This document shows, piece by piece, positions 23,696-31,231 of a DNA stretch of 37,498 bases (its first letter is position 1; the number at the start of each line of letters is the position of its first letter). The stretch covers positions 1 through 37,498 of the forward strand of contig JANQQA010000272.1 in assembly GCA_028285205.1 (NCBI GenBank). Reading direction: 5' to 3'. The stretch is from Bythopirellula sp. GTDB taxonomy: Bacteria; Planctomycetota; Planctomycetia; Pirellulales; Lacipirellulaceae. Below the pieces are notes generated by a model that worked only from the letters and a program-made list of their open reading frames with translations, did not search any database and was not told the DNA's origin. A program made the position numbers and the translations under genes.

Positions 23696-26040
23696 TACCC
23701 TCTTCCCCTGCTGATGCCCGCGAGGCTCATGCGGTAGCCTGCCGGCGAATGCAATGCGGTGGCAGCGGCTTGCCTGCACAGCGCCTTCGCTTCGGCATCG
23801 GAATATTGATTGGGCACTCCCTCCCCATAGAGTGCCCAATTGGCAAGATCAACAAATGAGCCCTGCCAGTCGTCGGTCGTCGGACGTAGAGATGCCACGT
23901 CATCACTCCACCGACTCAGTGATAGTCCCTTCGCACGCGGGCACCCGTGCACTCTCGCACGACGCTCCAGCAGCCGCACCGTCGAAGTGACCCGATAGCG
24001 AATATCGCCCCAACGGTGAACCAGCAGCCACCATGCCGTGACCGAGAGATCGAGTAGGTAAGCCTTTCTGCTCCAAGCAACCGCAAGCATCGCCGCAACG
24101 CTCAGCGCCAGAACCGGGTTGCGCTTCAACGCATGCCACGTCAGTGCCGCGCGTGCGAAGAGTTTCGTCCAAAGCGATTCAGGCGCGAGCAGAACCTCGA
24201 ATCCGGGCGTCGGATCAACAGCAATCCAGCAGTCTGCCGCGTTGGGGGCGGAACCTCGCCTGTTACCTGCAGCCGCAGAAGAAAGTACTTCCACCCAAAA
24301 GTGAGCGTCCTCCGCGTAGACCGAAGTTATTCGTGACTGCCGCTCGTAATTCTTAGGGTCAGCGTAGAAGCCACTGACGATCCTGCTTTCATAGCCCAGC
24401 GAGCGGAGCAGCAGCGCTGCCGACGTGGCGAAGAGATAGTCGGGGCCGCGTTTGGATTCCAACAAAAAGTACTTGGCCGCATCGTCCGCGTCTTCCGGCA
24501 CCATCGCCTCCGCATCGAGCGTGTATTCCGTCCGCAAGCGATCGCAGATTGCCTCGATCTCTGGCCAGCCTTCGTTTACGCCCTCCGTCCAACTTAACGC
24601 CATTGTCGTGAGCGAATCGTCGGTAGCGGCTGCTTCAGCCTTCGCCTTGAACACTCTCGGGTCGTCGACGCCAAGTCGTTGTAGGGATTTGATGTGCAGA
24701 ATCGACAGCTGAGGAATGTGGTCCATATCCAGCGCCAGCATCCCGTCGGGCGTCGTTCGAAACAACTTCTCGGTATGGAGTTTGTCAATGTGCACGCTCG
24801 TCACGTTGGGAGGCGTCGGCACGCGATCTGTTTTCAAGTTGAGGATGCGCAATTCGTGGCGATCTCGGTGGGTAAAACTACGGTCGGGCGTCCGACCGAC
24901 TAGGGTCGCCCAATACTTGTTGCCTTCAGCATCAAGATCCAGTCCGAGCTTAGCTTCCTGAATGCTATCGGAGGCGATGAGCTTGTGACCATCCCACGTG
25001 TCGTAGGTGTAGAGACCAAGATGAACGGGCACTCTACCGACAACTTGCAACAGCGCACGCGAGCGAAGGTCCTCTAGCTTTCGCGTCTCTTGCTTCTTTC
25101 TACGGACAGTATCGAATTCACGTCCAGCGCGCTGATTGATCCCTCGACGTTGGTGATTCTCTTGCATCTGGCTAGGAGCAAGCGGAATGGCACGCTGGCG
25201 GCCCTTCTTCTTGGGCTTCGGCTTGGCATCCGAGAATTCGTTGATCACGTCGTAGAGACTCGGCATCTTGGATTCGAGAAACAGCTCGCTTTCAATGGGC
25301 CCAAATCCACTTGCATTGTCCTTCGCACTCACCATCTGCGGACCGTCACCAACGCCTCCGAATGCGAACTCGTCCTGTCCCCCAGTCCCACCAGAACTCG
25401 GCAACAGACCTTTGATCGCCGTCGTGAAGTTCCTGCCGGTAGCCAATGGAAGCGACGCAAGAACTGTGACGATCGCCAGGGCCGCGGCACCGACGATCGG
25501 CTTCCACGGAATACGGCGTTCACTGCGCGACACAAAACATCCGCTCAGCCGATCCCAATAGGCCCCCATGAGCCACCACATTCCGATCACTGCATAAACA
25601 AACACCAGTGCGATCGTCCAACGATCGAGCAGCCAAAGAAAGCTATACAGCATCACGAAACCGCTCGCTAACGATCCGAACACGAGACTCCGTGCATCTC
25701 GATTCCGCGCCCCGAGGCAAATCATGAGATTGCGCAGGCCCAACACGAGCTGCACCTCAAACGGATTTCCAAACGCTGAGTACGTTCGTTGAGTCACATC
25801 CGCGACAAATGGCAATGCCGCTATTGCGACGAAACCGATCGTGGTAACTGCGTTAGCAGTATTTCGGTTACTCCACCGATCACTGCGACGGATCACCACC
25901 GCTATAACGAATACGACGATGAGCTGCAATGACTCATGCGGCACAAACCCTTGGCGATCATACAGCGCGAGCTGCAACATCAACGTCGCGATCGCCATCA
26001 GGACATACGTTGGTCCGGCCAGTGCCAAATTAGACTGCAT
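23695..26040 (-). CDS. Transglutaminase-like membrane protein with Asp in place of the catalytic Cys
   Basis: 781 residues. Residues 1-200 hold several membrane helices (TYVLMAIATLMLQLALY, WTIALVFVYAVIGMWWLMG). A soluble part with charged segments (KPKPKKKGRQR) leads to the transglutaminase-like core at about 500-620: SKRGPDYLFATSAALLLRSLG, SRIVSGFYAD, AEDAHFWVEV and CWIAVDPTPGFE. The His and Asp of the usual Cys-His-Asp triad are present, but the Cys position (GxCxxFA in the family) is Asp534, encoded by GAC; no single base change gives Cys. A late helix (LALSVAAMLAVAW) and a cytoplasmic tail follow. TgpA-like proteins accompany MoxR/DUF58. It overlaps DUF58 by 11 bases and moxR by one base. 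Confidence 0.9.
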   Translation of the reverse strand: MQSNLALAGPTYVLMAIATLMLQLALYDRQGFVPHESLQLIVVFVIAVVIRRSDRWSNRNTANAVTTIGFVAIAALPFVADVTQRTYSAFGNPFEVQLVLGLRNLMICLGARNRDARSLVFGSLASGFVMLYSFLWLLDRWTIALVFVYAVIGMWWLMGAYWDRLSGCFVSRSERRIPWKPIVGAAALAIVTVLASLPLATGRNFTTAIKGLLPSSGGTGGQDEFAFGGVGDGPQMVSAKDNASGFGPIESELFLESKMPSLYDVINEFSDAKPKPKKKGRQRAIPLAPSQMQENHQRRGINQRAGREFDTVRRKKQETRKLEDLRSRALLQVVGRVPVHLGLYTYDTWDGHKLIASDSIQEAKLGLDLDAEGNKYWATLVGRTPDRSFTHRDRHELRILNLKTDRVPTPPNVTSVHIDKLHTEKLFRTTPDGMLALDMDHIPQLSILHIKSLQRLGVDDPRVFKAKAEAAATDDSLTTMALSWTEGVNEGWPEIEAICDRLRTEYTLDAEAMVPEDADDAAKYFLLESKRGPDYLFATSAALLLRSLGYESRIVSGFYADPKNYERQSRITSVYAEDAHFWVEVLSSAAAGNRRGSAPNAADCWIAVDPTPGFEVLLAPESLWTKLFARAALTWHALKRNPVLALSVAAMLAVAWSRKAYLLDLSVTAWWLLVHRWGDIRYRVTSTVRLLERRARVHGCPRAKGLSLSRWSDDVASLRPTTDDWQGSFVDLANWALYGEGVPNQYSDAEAKALCRQAAATALHSPAGYRMSLAGISRGRG

Positions 26041-27304
26041 AGCGTCGCCCCCTCAGCCCCTGCTGCCAACCGTGACGAACCTGTGTTGGTATGTCTGTCT
26101 CTTGCGACAATTCAATCCAGCCTCGCGACAATTTGCCCGCATCATCGTCGGCATGAGTTGGCCGATCCACCACAATGACGATCGAGTCACCGGTAACTCT
26201 TGGTGAACGGTCCGTTGTTATGTGGATCATGAGCGTGGCTGCACCATTGGATGCAACCGCGAGCCCAGCACGTCGGCCGCTGGGAACATCTGCGGTATTC
26301 AACAAAGCAAACCAATCCAGCACAGTCGTCGGATTGTTCCCCTTTCGCTGTGAATGGAACTGATCTGCATGAGACTCGATCACGACGGTGACGCCTTGCC
26401 GTAGTAGCACATCACAAATACTCGCCGCGATGCGGATCGACCACTCAACGCTCGATTGCGGACCACGTCCTCGATGGAGAGATGGGTGGGTATCAAGCGC
26501 TATCCTCGCTTCTGTGACGGCTTGCCCCTCCCGTTCGTAAGAGACGAGTTTGTCATAAAGAGCGGTCTTCGCCCAATGAATCTGTCGCATCGAGTCACCA
26601 AATCGATACTCACGCACGGTGGTTCGATGACCGACGGAGCCGGTCGCACACTCGCTGGTCTGTCCGGTCCAAGACTCGGAACCAGATGGCAATACGAGCG
26701 GTGGCAACTGGAATCGCGCTGGCCACACGATCAGCCTGGAAAGCACCTCGATATCCTTTTTGGCCTTCCACAGGCCAAAGGGAAACTCCGTCACGAGTTG
26801 CGGATTAACCGCAGGGTAGCGGCCACGCACTGCCGGCGTGAACGTCCAGTTGAAGTACCCGCGCGACCACCCTCCAATACGCGCCACCGCTACTGCTGGT
26901 TGCTGCGCTTCATCCGCCTCTTCCCCGAAGCCTCCTTCGACAGCTAAACCCCAAACGGGCCAAGGCCATCGATTCGTGATCACCAACTCTGCTTCGACAG
27001 GCTTGCCTTCCTCAGCGCGCGTGGCCGCAAACCGCAACTGACACGTCACGCCCCGAATCCCAATCCAGGGCCAAACGCAACCAATCGCAACCACGGCCGT
27101 AATCGCGGCGAGTACCACAAAGCCGTGCGGCGCGACGAACAGCCCGCACAGCAACGAGGAGATCCCCAGCAGCGCCAACACACCTAAAGGTCGTCGCAGC
27201 CAGGCAAGATATGGCGAGGCCCACTCGCAGTACTGACGCTCGACGGCCAGCACTCTGAGTACGTCCCAAAGTGTCTGCTGTTTGGGCACACGAGGCGAAC
27301 TCAT
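26030..27304 (-). CDS. DUF58 domain protein (MoxR partner)
   Basis: 424 residues. Two membrane helices lie near the N-terminus (LGVLALLGISSLLCGLFVA, GFVVLAAITAVVAIGCVWPW). An Ig-like stretch typical of the family follows (VEAELVITNRWPWPVWGL, FTPAVRGRYPAVNPQLVTEFPFGLW). The DUF58 core is TTVREYRFGDSMRQIHWAKTA, then ARIALDTHPS, related to the von Willebrand A fold. DUF58 proteins are substrates or partners of MoxR ATPases. Its ATG overlaps the stop of permease A as ATGA, and its stop lies inside the transglutaminase-like gene, so the chain is translationally coupled. Confidence 0.92.
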   Translation of the reverse strand: MSSPRVPKQQTLWDVLRVLAVERQYCEWASPYLAWLRRPLGVLALLGISSLLCGLFVAPHGFVVLAAITAVVAIGCVWPWIGIRGVTCQLRFAATRAEEGKPVEAELVITNRWPWPVWGLAVEGGFGEEADEAQQPAVAVARIGGWSRGYFNWTFTPAVRGRYPAVNPQLVTEFPFGLWKAKKDIEVLSRLIVWPARFQLPPLVLPSGSESWTGQTSECATGSVGHRTTVREYRFGDSMRQIHWAKTALYDKLVSYEREGQAVTEARIALDTHPSLHRGRGPQSSVEWSIRIAASICDVLLRQGVTVVIESHADQFHSQRKGNNPTTVLDWFALLNTADVPSGRRAGLAVASNGAATLMIHITTDRSPRVTGDSIVIVVDRPTHADDDAGKLSRGWIELSQETDIPTQVRHGWQQGLRGRRYAV

Positions 27305-28512
27305 CCGCGACTCCCCTCCATGGCATGGCTATCCAACGTAGTGACCGGAGGCGAATGCTTGGCCGCCGATCGAGACGCATGCGAATGCCGCCAATCAACC
27401 AGTCGCCGCAGCACCGTGGTCGAGAGCGAGTGCAGTGCCAGTCCGCTTATCAAGACGACAAAAGGCCATCGCCAGCTAGCAACAACTTGCCCACCAGCTC
27501 CCAAATGCTCGTGCGGACCCGCAGCATGCGACTCAGACGGCGAGGCACCAAAGTGCAAATGGCGATGAGCGTGGCTGCCGCCGTCTGCCGCAATCGACGT
27601 GTTGTCAGGAGCGCCTGCCAGAGGAAGATTCCCAATCGCCAATGCCGCAGTCACCGCCAGTGTTGCCACGGCGACGAAGTAGAACACTGCCACACGTGCA
27701 CCCAAGCCAACGCGAATAGCATTGAGCTCCCCCAAGTTGGTAGCCGGACCGGCCACCAAGAAGGCAACTGCCACCCCCGGATCCGCCCCCTTCGCGACCA
27801 GGCTCCCTGCAATCAACAGCGCCGGAACGGAGCAGGTGTAGGCCGGCAACGCAAATAGCATAACCGTCAAAATGGACAACAAACTCGGCTGTCCGATCAG
27901 CGTCGTCACCCACTCATCGGGCGTGAATACGAGCAAGACGGTGCTTATCAGCAGCCCAATGACGAGCGACAGAGACACTTCGCTGCCGAAGTCAAATAAA
28001 GCCCAGCGAGTTGCTGCTACAACTCTACGACCAGTTTTTGGAGTTTCATGATTGCATCCGCAGCCACAGCGTGGGGCGGCATCACGTGCATCATCCTGGA
28101 CTTTGAAAATCGAGTTGCCGAGTAAGCCTAGAGCGCACGAACCACACAGGACCAAGATCGCATACGATCCGAGCAACGCCGGTCCAAGTAGTGACACACC
28201 GAGCACAATCGTCACTGGAGATAGCGCCGGGGCGCTGGTCATAAAGGACAATGCCGTCCCAGTTCCTGCCCCGGACCGAGCCATCCCCAAGCCCAGCGGA
28301 ATCGTGCTGCAAGAACAAATTGGCAGCAGTGTTCCCAGGCCAACAGAGCGCAGCACCGGCGCGAAGCCAACGCCACCTAGGCGCTTCTTCATCGCTGCGG
28401 CCGGGACAAACTCGTGGATCAATCCGGCGAGCAACAGACCTAGTACAACAAACGGTGCTGATTCGCTCAGCGACTCAAGCAGAGCGAACATGCCCCGTTC
28501 CAAGAGGGCCAT
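27301..28512 (-). CDS. Putative metal-efflux permease A (SO_0444/DUF318 family)
   Basis: 403 residues with about eight helices. The key motif LLPICSCSTIPLGLGMARSG has Cys66 and Cys68. A central loop carries RCGCGCNHE (Cys149, 151, 153), and a second loop is rich in His (SHAHRHLHF, SHAAGPHEHLG). The second half repeats the fold (LLSILTVMLFALPAYTCSVPALLIAGSLVAKG, GPATNLGELNAI). These are marks of the SO_0444-type permeases linked with Cu/Zn efflux. It heads the six-gene run. AAGGA is 7 bases before the ATG. Its stop overlaps the DUF58 start (ATGA), so a metal permease is directly coupled to a MoxR partner, an unusual arrangement. Confidence 0.88.
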   Translation of the reverse strand: MALLERGMFALLESLSESAPFVVLGLLLAGLIHEFVPAAAMKKRLGGVGFAPVLRSVGLGTLLPICSCSTIPLGLGMARSGAGTGTALSFMTSAPALSPVTIVLGVSLLGPALLGSYAILVLCGSCALGLLGNSIFKVQDDARDAAPRCGCGCNHETPKTGRRVVAATRWALFDFGSEVSLSLVIGLLISTVLLVFTPDEWVTTLIGQPSLLSILTVMLFALPAYTCSVPALLIAGSLVAKGADPGVAVAFLVAGPATNLGELNAIRVGLGARVAVFYFVAVATLAVTAALAIGNLPLAGAPDNTSIAADGGSHAHRHLHFGASPSESHAAGPHEHLGAGGQVVASWRWPFVVLISGLALHSLSTTVLRRLVDWRHSHASRSAAKHSPPVTTLDSHAMEGSRG

Positions 28513-28664
28513 GCAATTTTCCTTTAACTGCCGCGCAGCTCAGGAGTGAATTCTGCATGTGGCCCCACACGCAGACTACGCGCAGGTGGAACCACAATGT
28601 GGAAGCACGGTGAGAACAGCCGCATCATTTTCGTCGGTTACATATGACGCGGCTTGACTTTGCC
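28513..28664. other. Gap between Cys/His-rich protein and permease A
   Basis: 152 bases with no gene. A small dyad CCACAATGTGG (28592-28602) is visible. The gap could hold an internal promoter or an mRNA structure, but nothing firm was found. Confidence 0.4.
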
Positions 28665-29153
28665 TTACGCAGGTGGACCGCGCGAAGGTTCCAGACGCAG
28701 CGACGTGTCAGGAATCGCTGCCGGGATAGAAATCGCGACCATGCCGCGACTCGCCCAGACGTAGTGCTCCGGGGAGTCTGCGGTTGGCGTCGAATGGAAA
28801 TGAGATAGCAGACGGCAGATGGCGCAATCCTGCTCGGCCCCTAAGAGCCAGCCACCTTCCGAATTCGGCGCTCGATCACCGGCATTCGACCGTGGGCTGC
28901 AAGTAGCTGAAGCAGCCGACGCATCGCAGAAGACACAATCGCAGCTGCCGGCCGAGGTTACGTCGTCGGTGACTTTCGGACAACACGGGCACGATCCGCA
29001 CGACAGATGTCCGTGGTGACAGCAATCAAAGACGGCATGCAATCCCGTACCGAGACCGCCCACAAGCCCAACCAGGACTAGTGAAATGCAAACAGTCAGC
29101 TTTTGAACGAGAGTGGGAAGCATATGCAATTGAGTTGCATGATTTCTCCTCAT
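28665..29153 (-). CDS. Small exported Cys/His-rich protein
   Basis: 162 residues from the ATG at 29153. A hydrophobic signal (LTVCISLVLVGLVGGLG) is followed by a cluster FDCCHHGHLSCGSCPCCPK, then GSCDCVFCDA and a separate DCAICRLLSHFHS. In total there are 13 Cys and many His, pointing to metal binding or disulfides. The DCxxCxxLxxF motif recalls the end of DUF2946-type proteins found beside copper and zinc genes, but I cannot assign the family. The frame is open up to 29333 without a fitting start, and ATGs at 29153 and 29123 are both possible. It lies 152 bases upstream of permease A on the same strand, so it may lead the operon. Confidence 0.7.
   Translation of the reverse strand: MRRNHATQLHMLPTLVQKLTVCISLVLVGLVGGLGTGLHAVFDCCHHGHLSCGSCPCCPKVTDDVTSAGSCDCVFCDASAASATCSPRSNAGDRAPNSEGGWLLGAEQDCAICRLLSHFHSTPTADSPEHYVWASRGMVAISIPAAIPDTSLRLEPSRGPPA
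29124..29140. promoter_or_regulatory. Dyad ATGCAA-N5-TTGCAT near the start of the Cys/His-rich gene
   Basis: ATGCAA (29124-29129) and TTGCAT (29135-29140) form a perfect 6-bp inverted repeat with a five-base centre. It lies between the two possible start codons. TGCAA-N-TTGCA dyads are known for some Fur-family regulators. If translation starts at 29153, it is within the coding frame. Confidence 0.25.
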
Positions 29154-29484
29154 TATGCGCGGACTTTCAGAATCAAGCAAGCTGTTGTCGAATAACACTT
29201 GCAATACAGCTGCAGCATAGCAGCCCTCTCCTGGACCGAAACTAGTCGGAAAAGCGCCCCGCAACGTCCTCTGGCTGAGATACAAAGTGGTCAATTGCCC
29301 ATTTATCCTGTGCACTGATAGGAGAATCCGCACTCGCGAGATTCAGCTGCCAGGATCTCCGTGTGGCCAGATAGGTGCCGAAGTCGCGCCGACCCACTTC
29401 CTCTCGCTGCACGCTTGGCCGGCTGCCCGTCGCGCTCGGCCAACTCGGGCGTTCCGTTGGGATCTGACTACAATCCGCGGTAAG
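29154..29484. other. Divergent intergenic region with a metal-operator-like dyad
   Basis: 331 bases between the Cys/His-rich gene (minus) and the lipocalin-like gene (plus). Open frames entering from both sides (to 29333 minus, from 29287 plus) have no fitting starts or protein features and are probably not translated. The dyad at 29183-29197 lies here. A TACAAT at 29470-29475 could be a -10 box for the plus-strand gene, which would make its mRNA nearly leaderless. Confidence 0.45.
29183..29197. promoter_or_regulatory. Zur/Fur-like operator candidate
   Basis: TGTTGTCGAATAACA is a near-palindrome: the outer four bases on each side pair perfectly (TGTT/AACA) and one more pair is conserved inside. 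Read on the minus strand it is TGTTATTCGACAACA, which shares 11 of 15 bases with the gammaproteobacterial Zur core TGTTATAATATAACA. It lies about 30 bases upstream of the Cys/His-rich gene that precedes the metal permease operon. Confidence 0.35.
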
Positions 29485-30012
29485 ATGCCGGTTATCAGTT
29501 TTGTCAAAGATGTCCGCTTACTTCGCAAACGCATGACCGTGCAACCGCCAGATCAGCGACGCAACGGTAGAGCGATCAAGCCCTGTTACCTCTTCGCGGC
29601 CTTGGCACTTTTGATGCTTACGATCGTCTGGTTATGGACTTACGCAGATTCGTCTGATAGCGCGATGAAGAATCAGCTTTATGGAAGTTGGATTCCGCAT
29701 GAGGGATCACTCGTCACAATTCACCCCGATGGAAGTGCTTTCGAGCAAACTTCGGGCGGTGTCACTCAACAAAGATACAAATGGTCGTTGGCTGGTGACG
29801 TGATTTCGGTTCAGCGAATCAAGACGGGGAAGTCCATGATCGATACAGTCGCGGAATTCGTCGAACGAATGCTAGGTGAGGGAACCCAAAACTTTACGAT
29901 CGTCAAGCTATCCAAGAATTCGTTAACACTGGTAAGCCAAGAGAACAATGCAACATTCGTGTGGATTCGCGCCAACGACGAGAACACGATTGCTCGAACT
30001 GACCAACGCTGA
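29485..30012 (+). CDS. Small membrane-anchored protein with lipocalin-like C-terminal domain
   Basis: 175 residues from the ATG at 29485. A basic N-terminus is followed by one membrane helix (CYLFAALALLMLTIVWLWTYA). The outer domain begins LYGSWIPHEGSLVTIHPDGSAF and continues as short beta-strands (QQRYKWSLAGDVISVQRI, FTIVKLSKNSLTLVSQ), the G-x-W start and strand pattern of small lipocalin-like domains. Function unknown. No Shine-Dalgarno sequence is clear, and an ATG at 29533 is an alternative start. It converges on mqnC and is followed by a hairpin terminator. Confidence 0.65.
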   Translation: MPVISFVKDVRLLRKRMTVQPPDQRRNGRAIKPCYLFAALALLMLTIVWLWTYADSSDSAMKNQLYGSWIPHEGSLVTIHPDGSAFEQTSGGVTQQRYKWSLAGDVISVQRIKTGKSMIDTVAEFVERMLGEGTQNFTIVKLSKNSLTLVSQENNATFVWIRANDENTIARTDQR

Positions 30013-30055
30013 GTTGTCCTAGCAGAAGAACGTCAAGCCCGGGCGCATCGATTGG

Positions 30056-30091
30056 TGAGTGACCACCGCGACGTGGCGTCACTCAGCTTTT
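30056..30091. terminator. Hairpin between convergent genes
   Basis: TGAGTGAC (30056-30063) pairs with GTCACTCA (30078-30085). Inside, CAC pairs with GTG past a two-base bulge. GC and TTTT follow on the plus strand. It fits an intrinsic terminator for the lipocalin-like gene, and its right arm overlaps the stop codon of mqnC. Confidence 0.6.
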
Positions 30092-31231
30092 GAGCTCAAC
30101 CAGATTGGGCTCTCCAGGCACGATGACTGAAGTGACTTCGTCGTCGATCAGTTCGTAGAAGACATTGCGCTGACGCGGTTGGTATCCTAGTTCGGAGATC
30201 GCGCCACGGATTTGCTCTAGTGTCAGATGATGGACCGTGCCTGCTTCGGCCACGACATTCTCTTCGATCATCAGACTGCCCATGTCATTGGCGCCGTATA
30301 GCAGCGCCATCTGCCCAACCTTGAGTCCCTGCGTTACCCAGCTCGATTGGATGTTCTCGAAATTGTCGAGGTAGAGCCGCGCGACCGCGTTGGTCTTGAG
30401 GTACTCAAACGCGCCCGCAGGCGAGGTATCGGCCATGTCCGTATGGTCGGGCTGGAACGTCCAGCAGATGAATGCTGTGAATCCGCCGGTCTCATCTTGC
30501 AATTGTCGAAGCCGTTCGAGGTGTTCGATGCGCTCTTCCAGTGTTTCGACGTGACCAAACATCATCGTCGCGGTGCTGCGGCCGCCCAATTTGTGCCACA
30601 CTCGATTGACGTCCAACCAGTCGTCCGTCATCACTTTACCACGCGTAATCGCATCGCGCACGCGATCGACCAAGATCTCCGCCCCGCCACCCGGCAGGCT
30701 ACCGAGCCCGGCAGCCCGTAGTCGCGTCAGCACTTCCTCGGTGGAAAGCTTCGACACTTTGGTGAAATGATAAATCTCCGGAGGGCTGAACCCGTGAACG
30801 TTAATCTGTGGGAAGTTGCTCTTGATATCCCGGAGCAGTTCTTCGTACCACTCGATTTTAAACTCGGGATGCAAGCCGCCCTGCAGCAGGATTTGATCGC
30901 CGCCCAGTTCGGCAGTTTCTTCGATCTTCTTCAGCAGAACCTCACGGTCGAGGACATAGCCCTCGTCTGACTTGGGCGGGCGATAAAAGGCGCAGAAATC
31001 GCAGACCGCCGTGCAGACGTTGGTGTAGTTAATATTGCGATCGATGTTGTAGGTGCGGAAGTTTTCAGGATGCAACCGACGTGTCACCTCGTCGGCGGCT
31101 CGCCCCAAGGACGCGAGGTCGTGTGATTGCAAAAGCTGAAGCGCGTCGTCTGCGTTAAGGCGCTCACCGGCAACCGTGCGGTCAAGAATCTCGCTGATCG
31201 GTGACTCAAGTGGTTCGTGTTGGGCAATCAT
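30083..31231 (-). CDS. mqnC: Cyclic dehypoxanthinyl futalosine synthase (radical SAM)
   Basis: 382 residues, the family length. It cyclises dehypoxanthine futalosine in the futalosine route to menaquinone. The radical SAM Cys triad is CTAVCDFCAFYR. Further family marks are NINYTNVC, ELGGDQILLQGGLHPEF, GSLPGGGAEILVDRVR, STATMMFGHVETLEERIEHL, DETGGFTAFICWTFQPDHT and LLYGANDMGSLMIEENVV. Sister enzyme MqnE has a related core, but the GGGAEI and DETGGF segments favour MqnC. Its start lies 26 bases inside the end of mqnA, so the two are cotranscribed and coupled. Confidence 0.93.
   Translation of the reverse strand: MIAQHEPLESPISEILDRTVAGERLNADDALQLLQSHDLASLGRAADEVTRRLHPENFRTYNIDRNINYTNVCTAVCDFCAFYRPPKSDEGYVLDREVLLKKIEETAELGGDQILLQGGLHPEFKIEWYEELLRDIKSNFPQINVHGFSPPEIYHFTKVSKLSTEEVLTRLRAAGLGSLPGGGAEILVDRVRDAITRGKVMTDDWLDVNRVWHKLGGRSTATMMFGHVETLEERIEHLERLRQLQDETGGFTAFICWTFQPDHTDMADTSPAGAFEYLKTNAVARLYLDNFENIQSSWVTQGLKVGQMALLYGANDMGSLMIEENVVAEAGTVHHLTLEQIRGAISELGYQPRQRNVFYELIDDEVTSVIVPGEPNLVELKS

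Noticed and set aside
23696..23839. 48-residue N-terminal extension of MoxR
   Set aside because: It lies entirely within the preceding gene; the ATG at 23695 has a ribosome binding site and the TAATG junction.
29287..29484. Longer N-terminus for the lipocalin-like protein
   Set aside because: The added residues are Arg/Pro-rich with no feature, overlap the frame of the divergent gene and lack a ribosome binding site.
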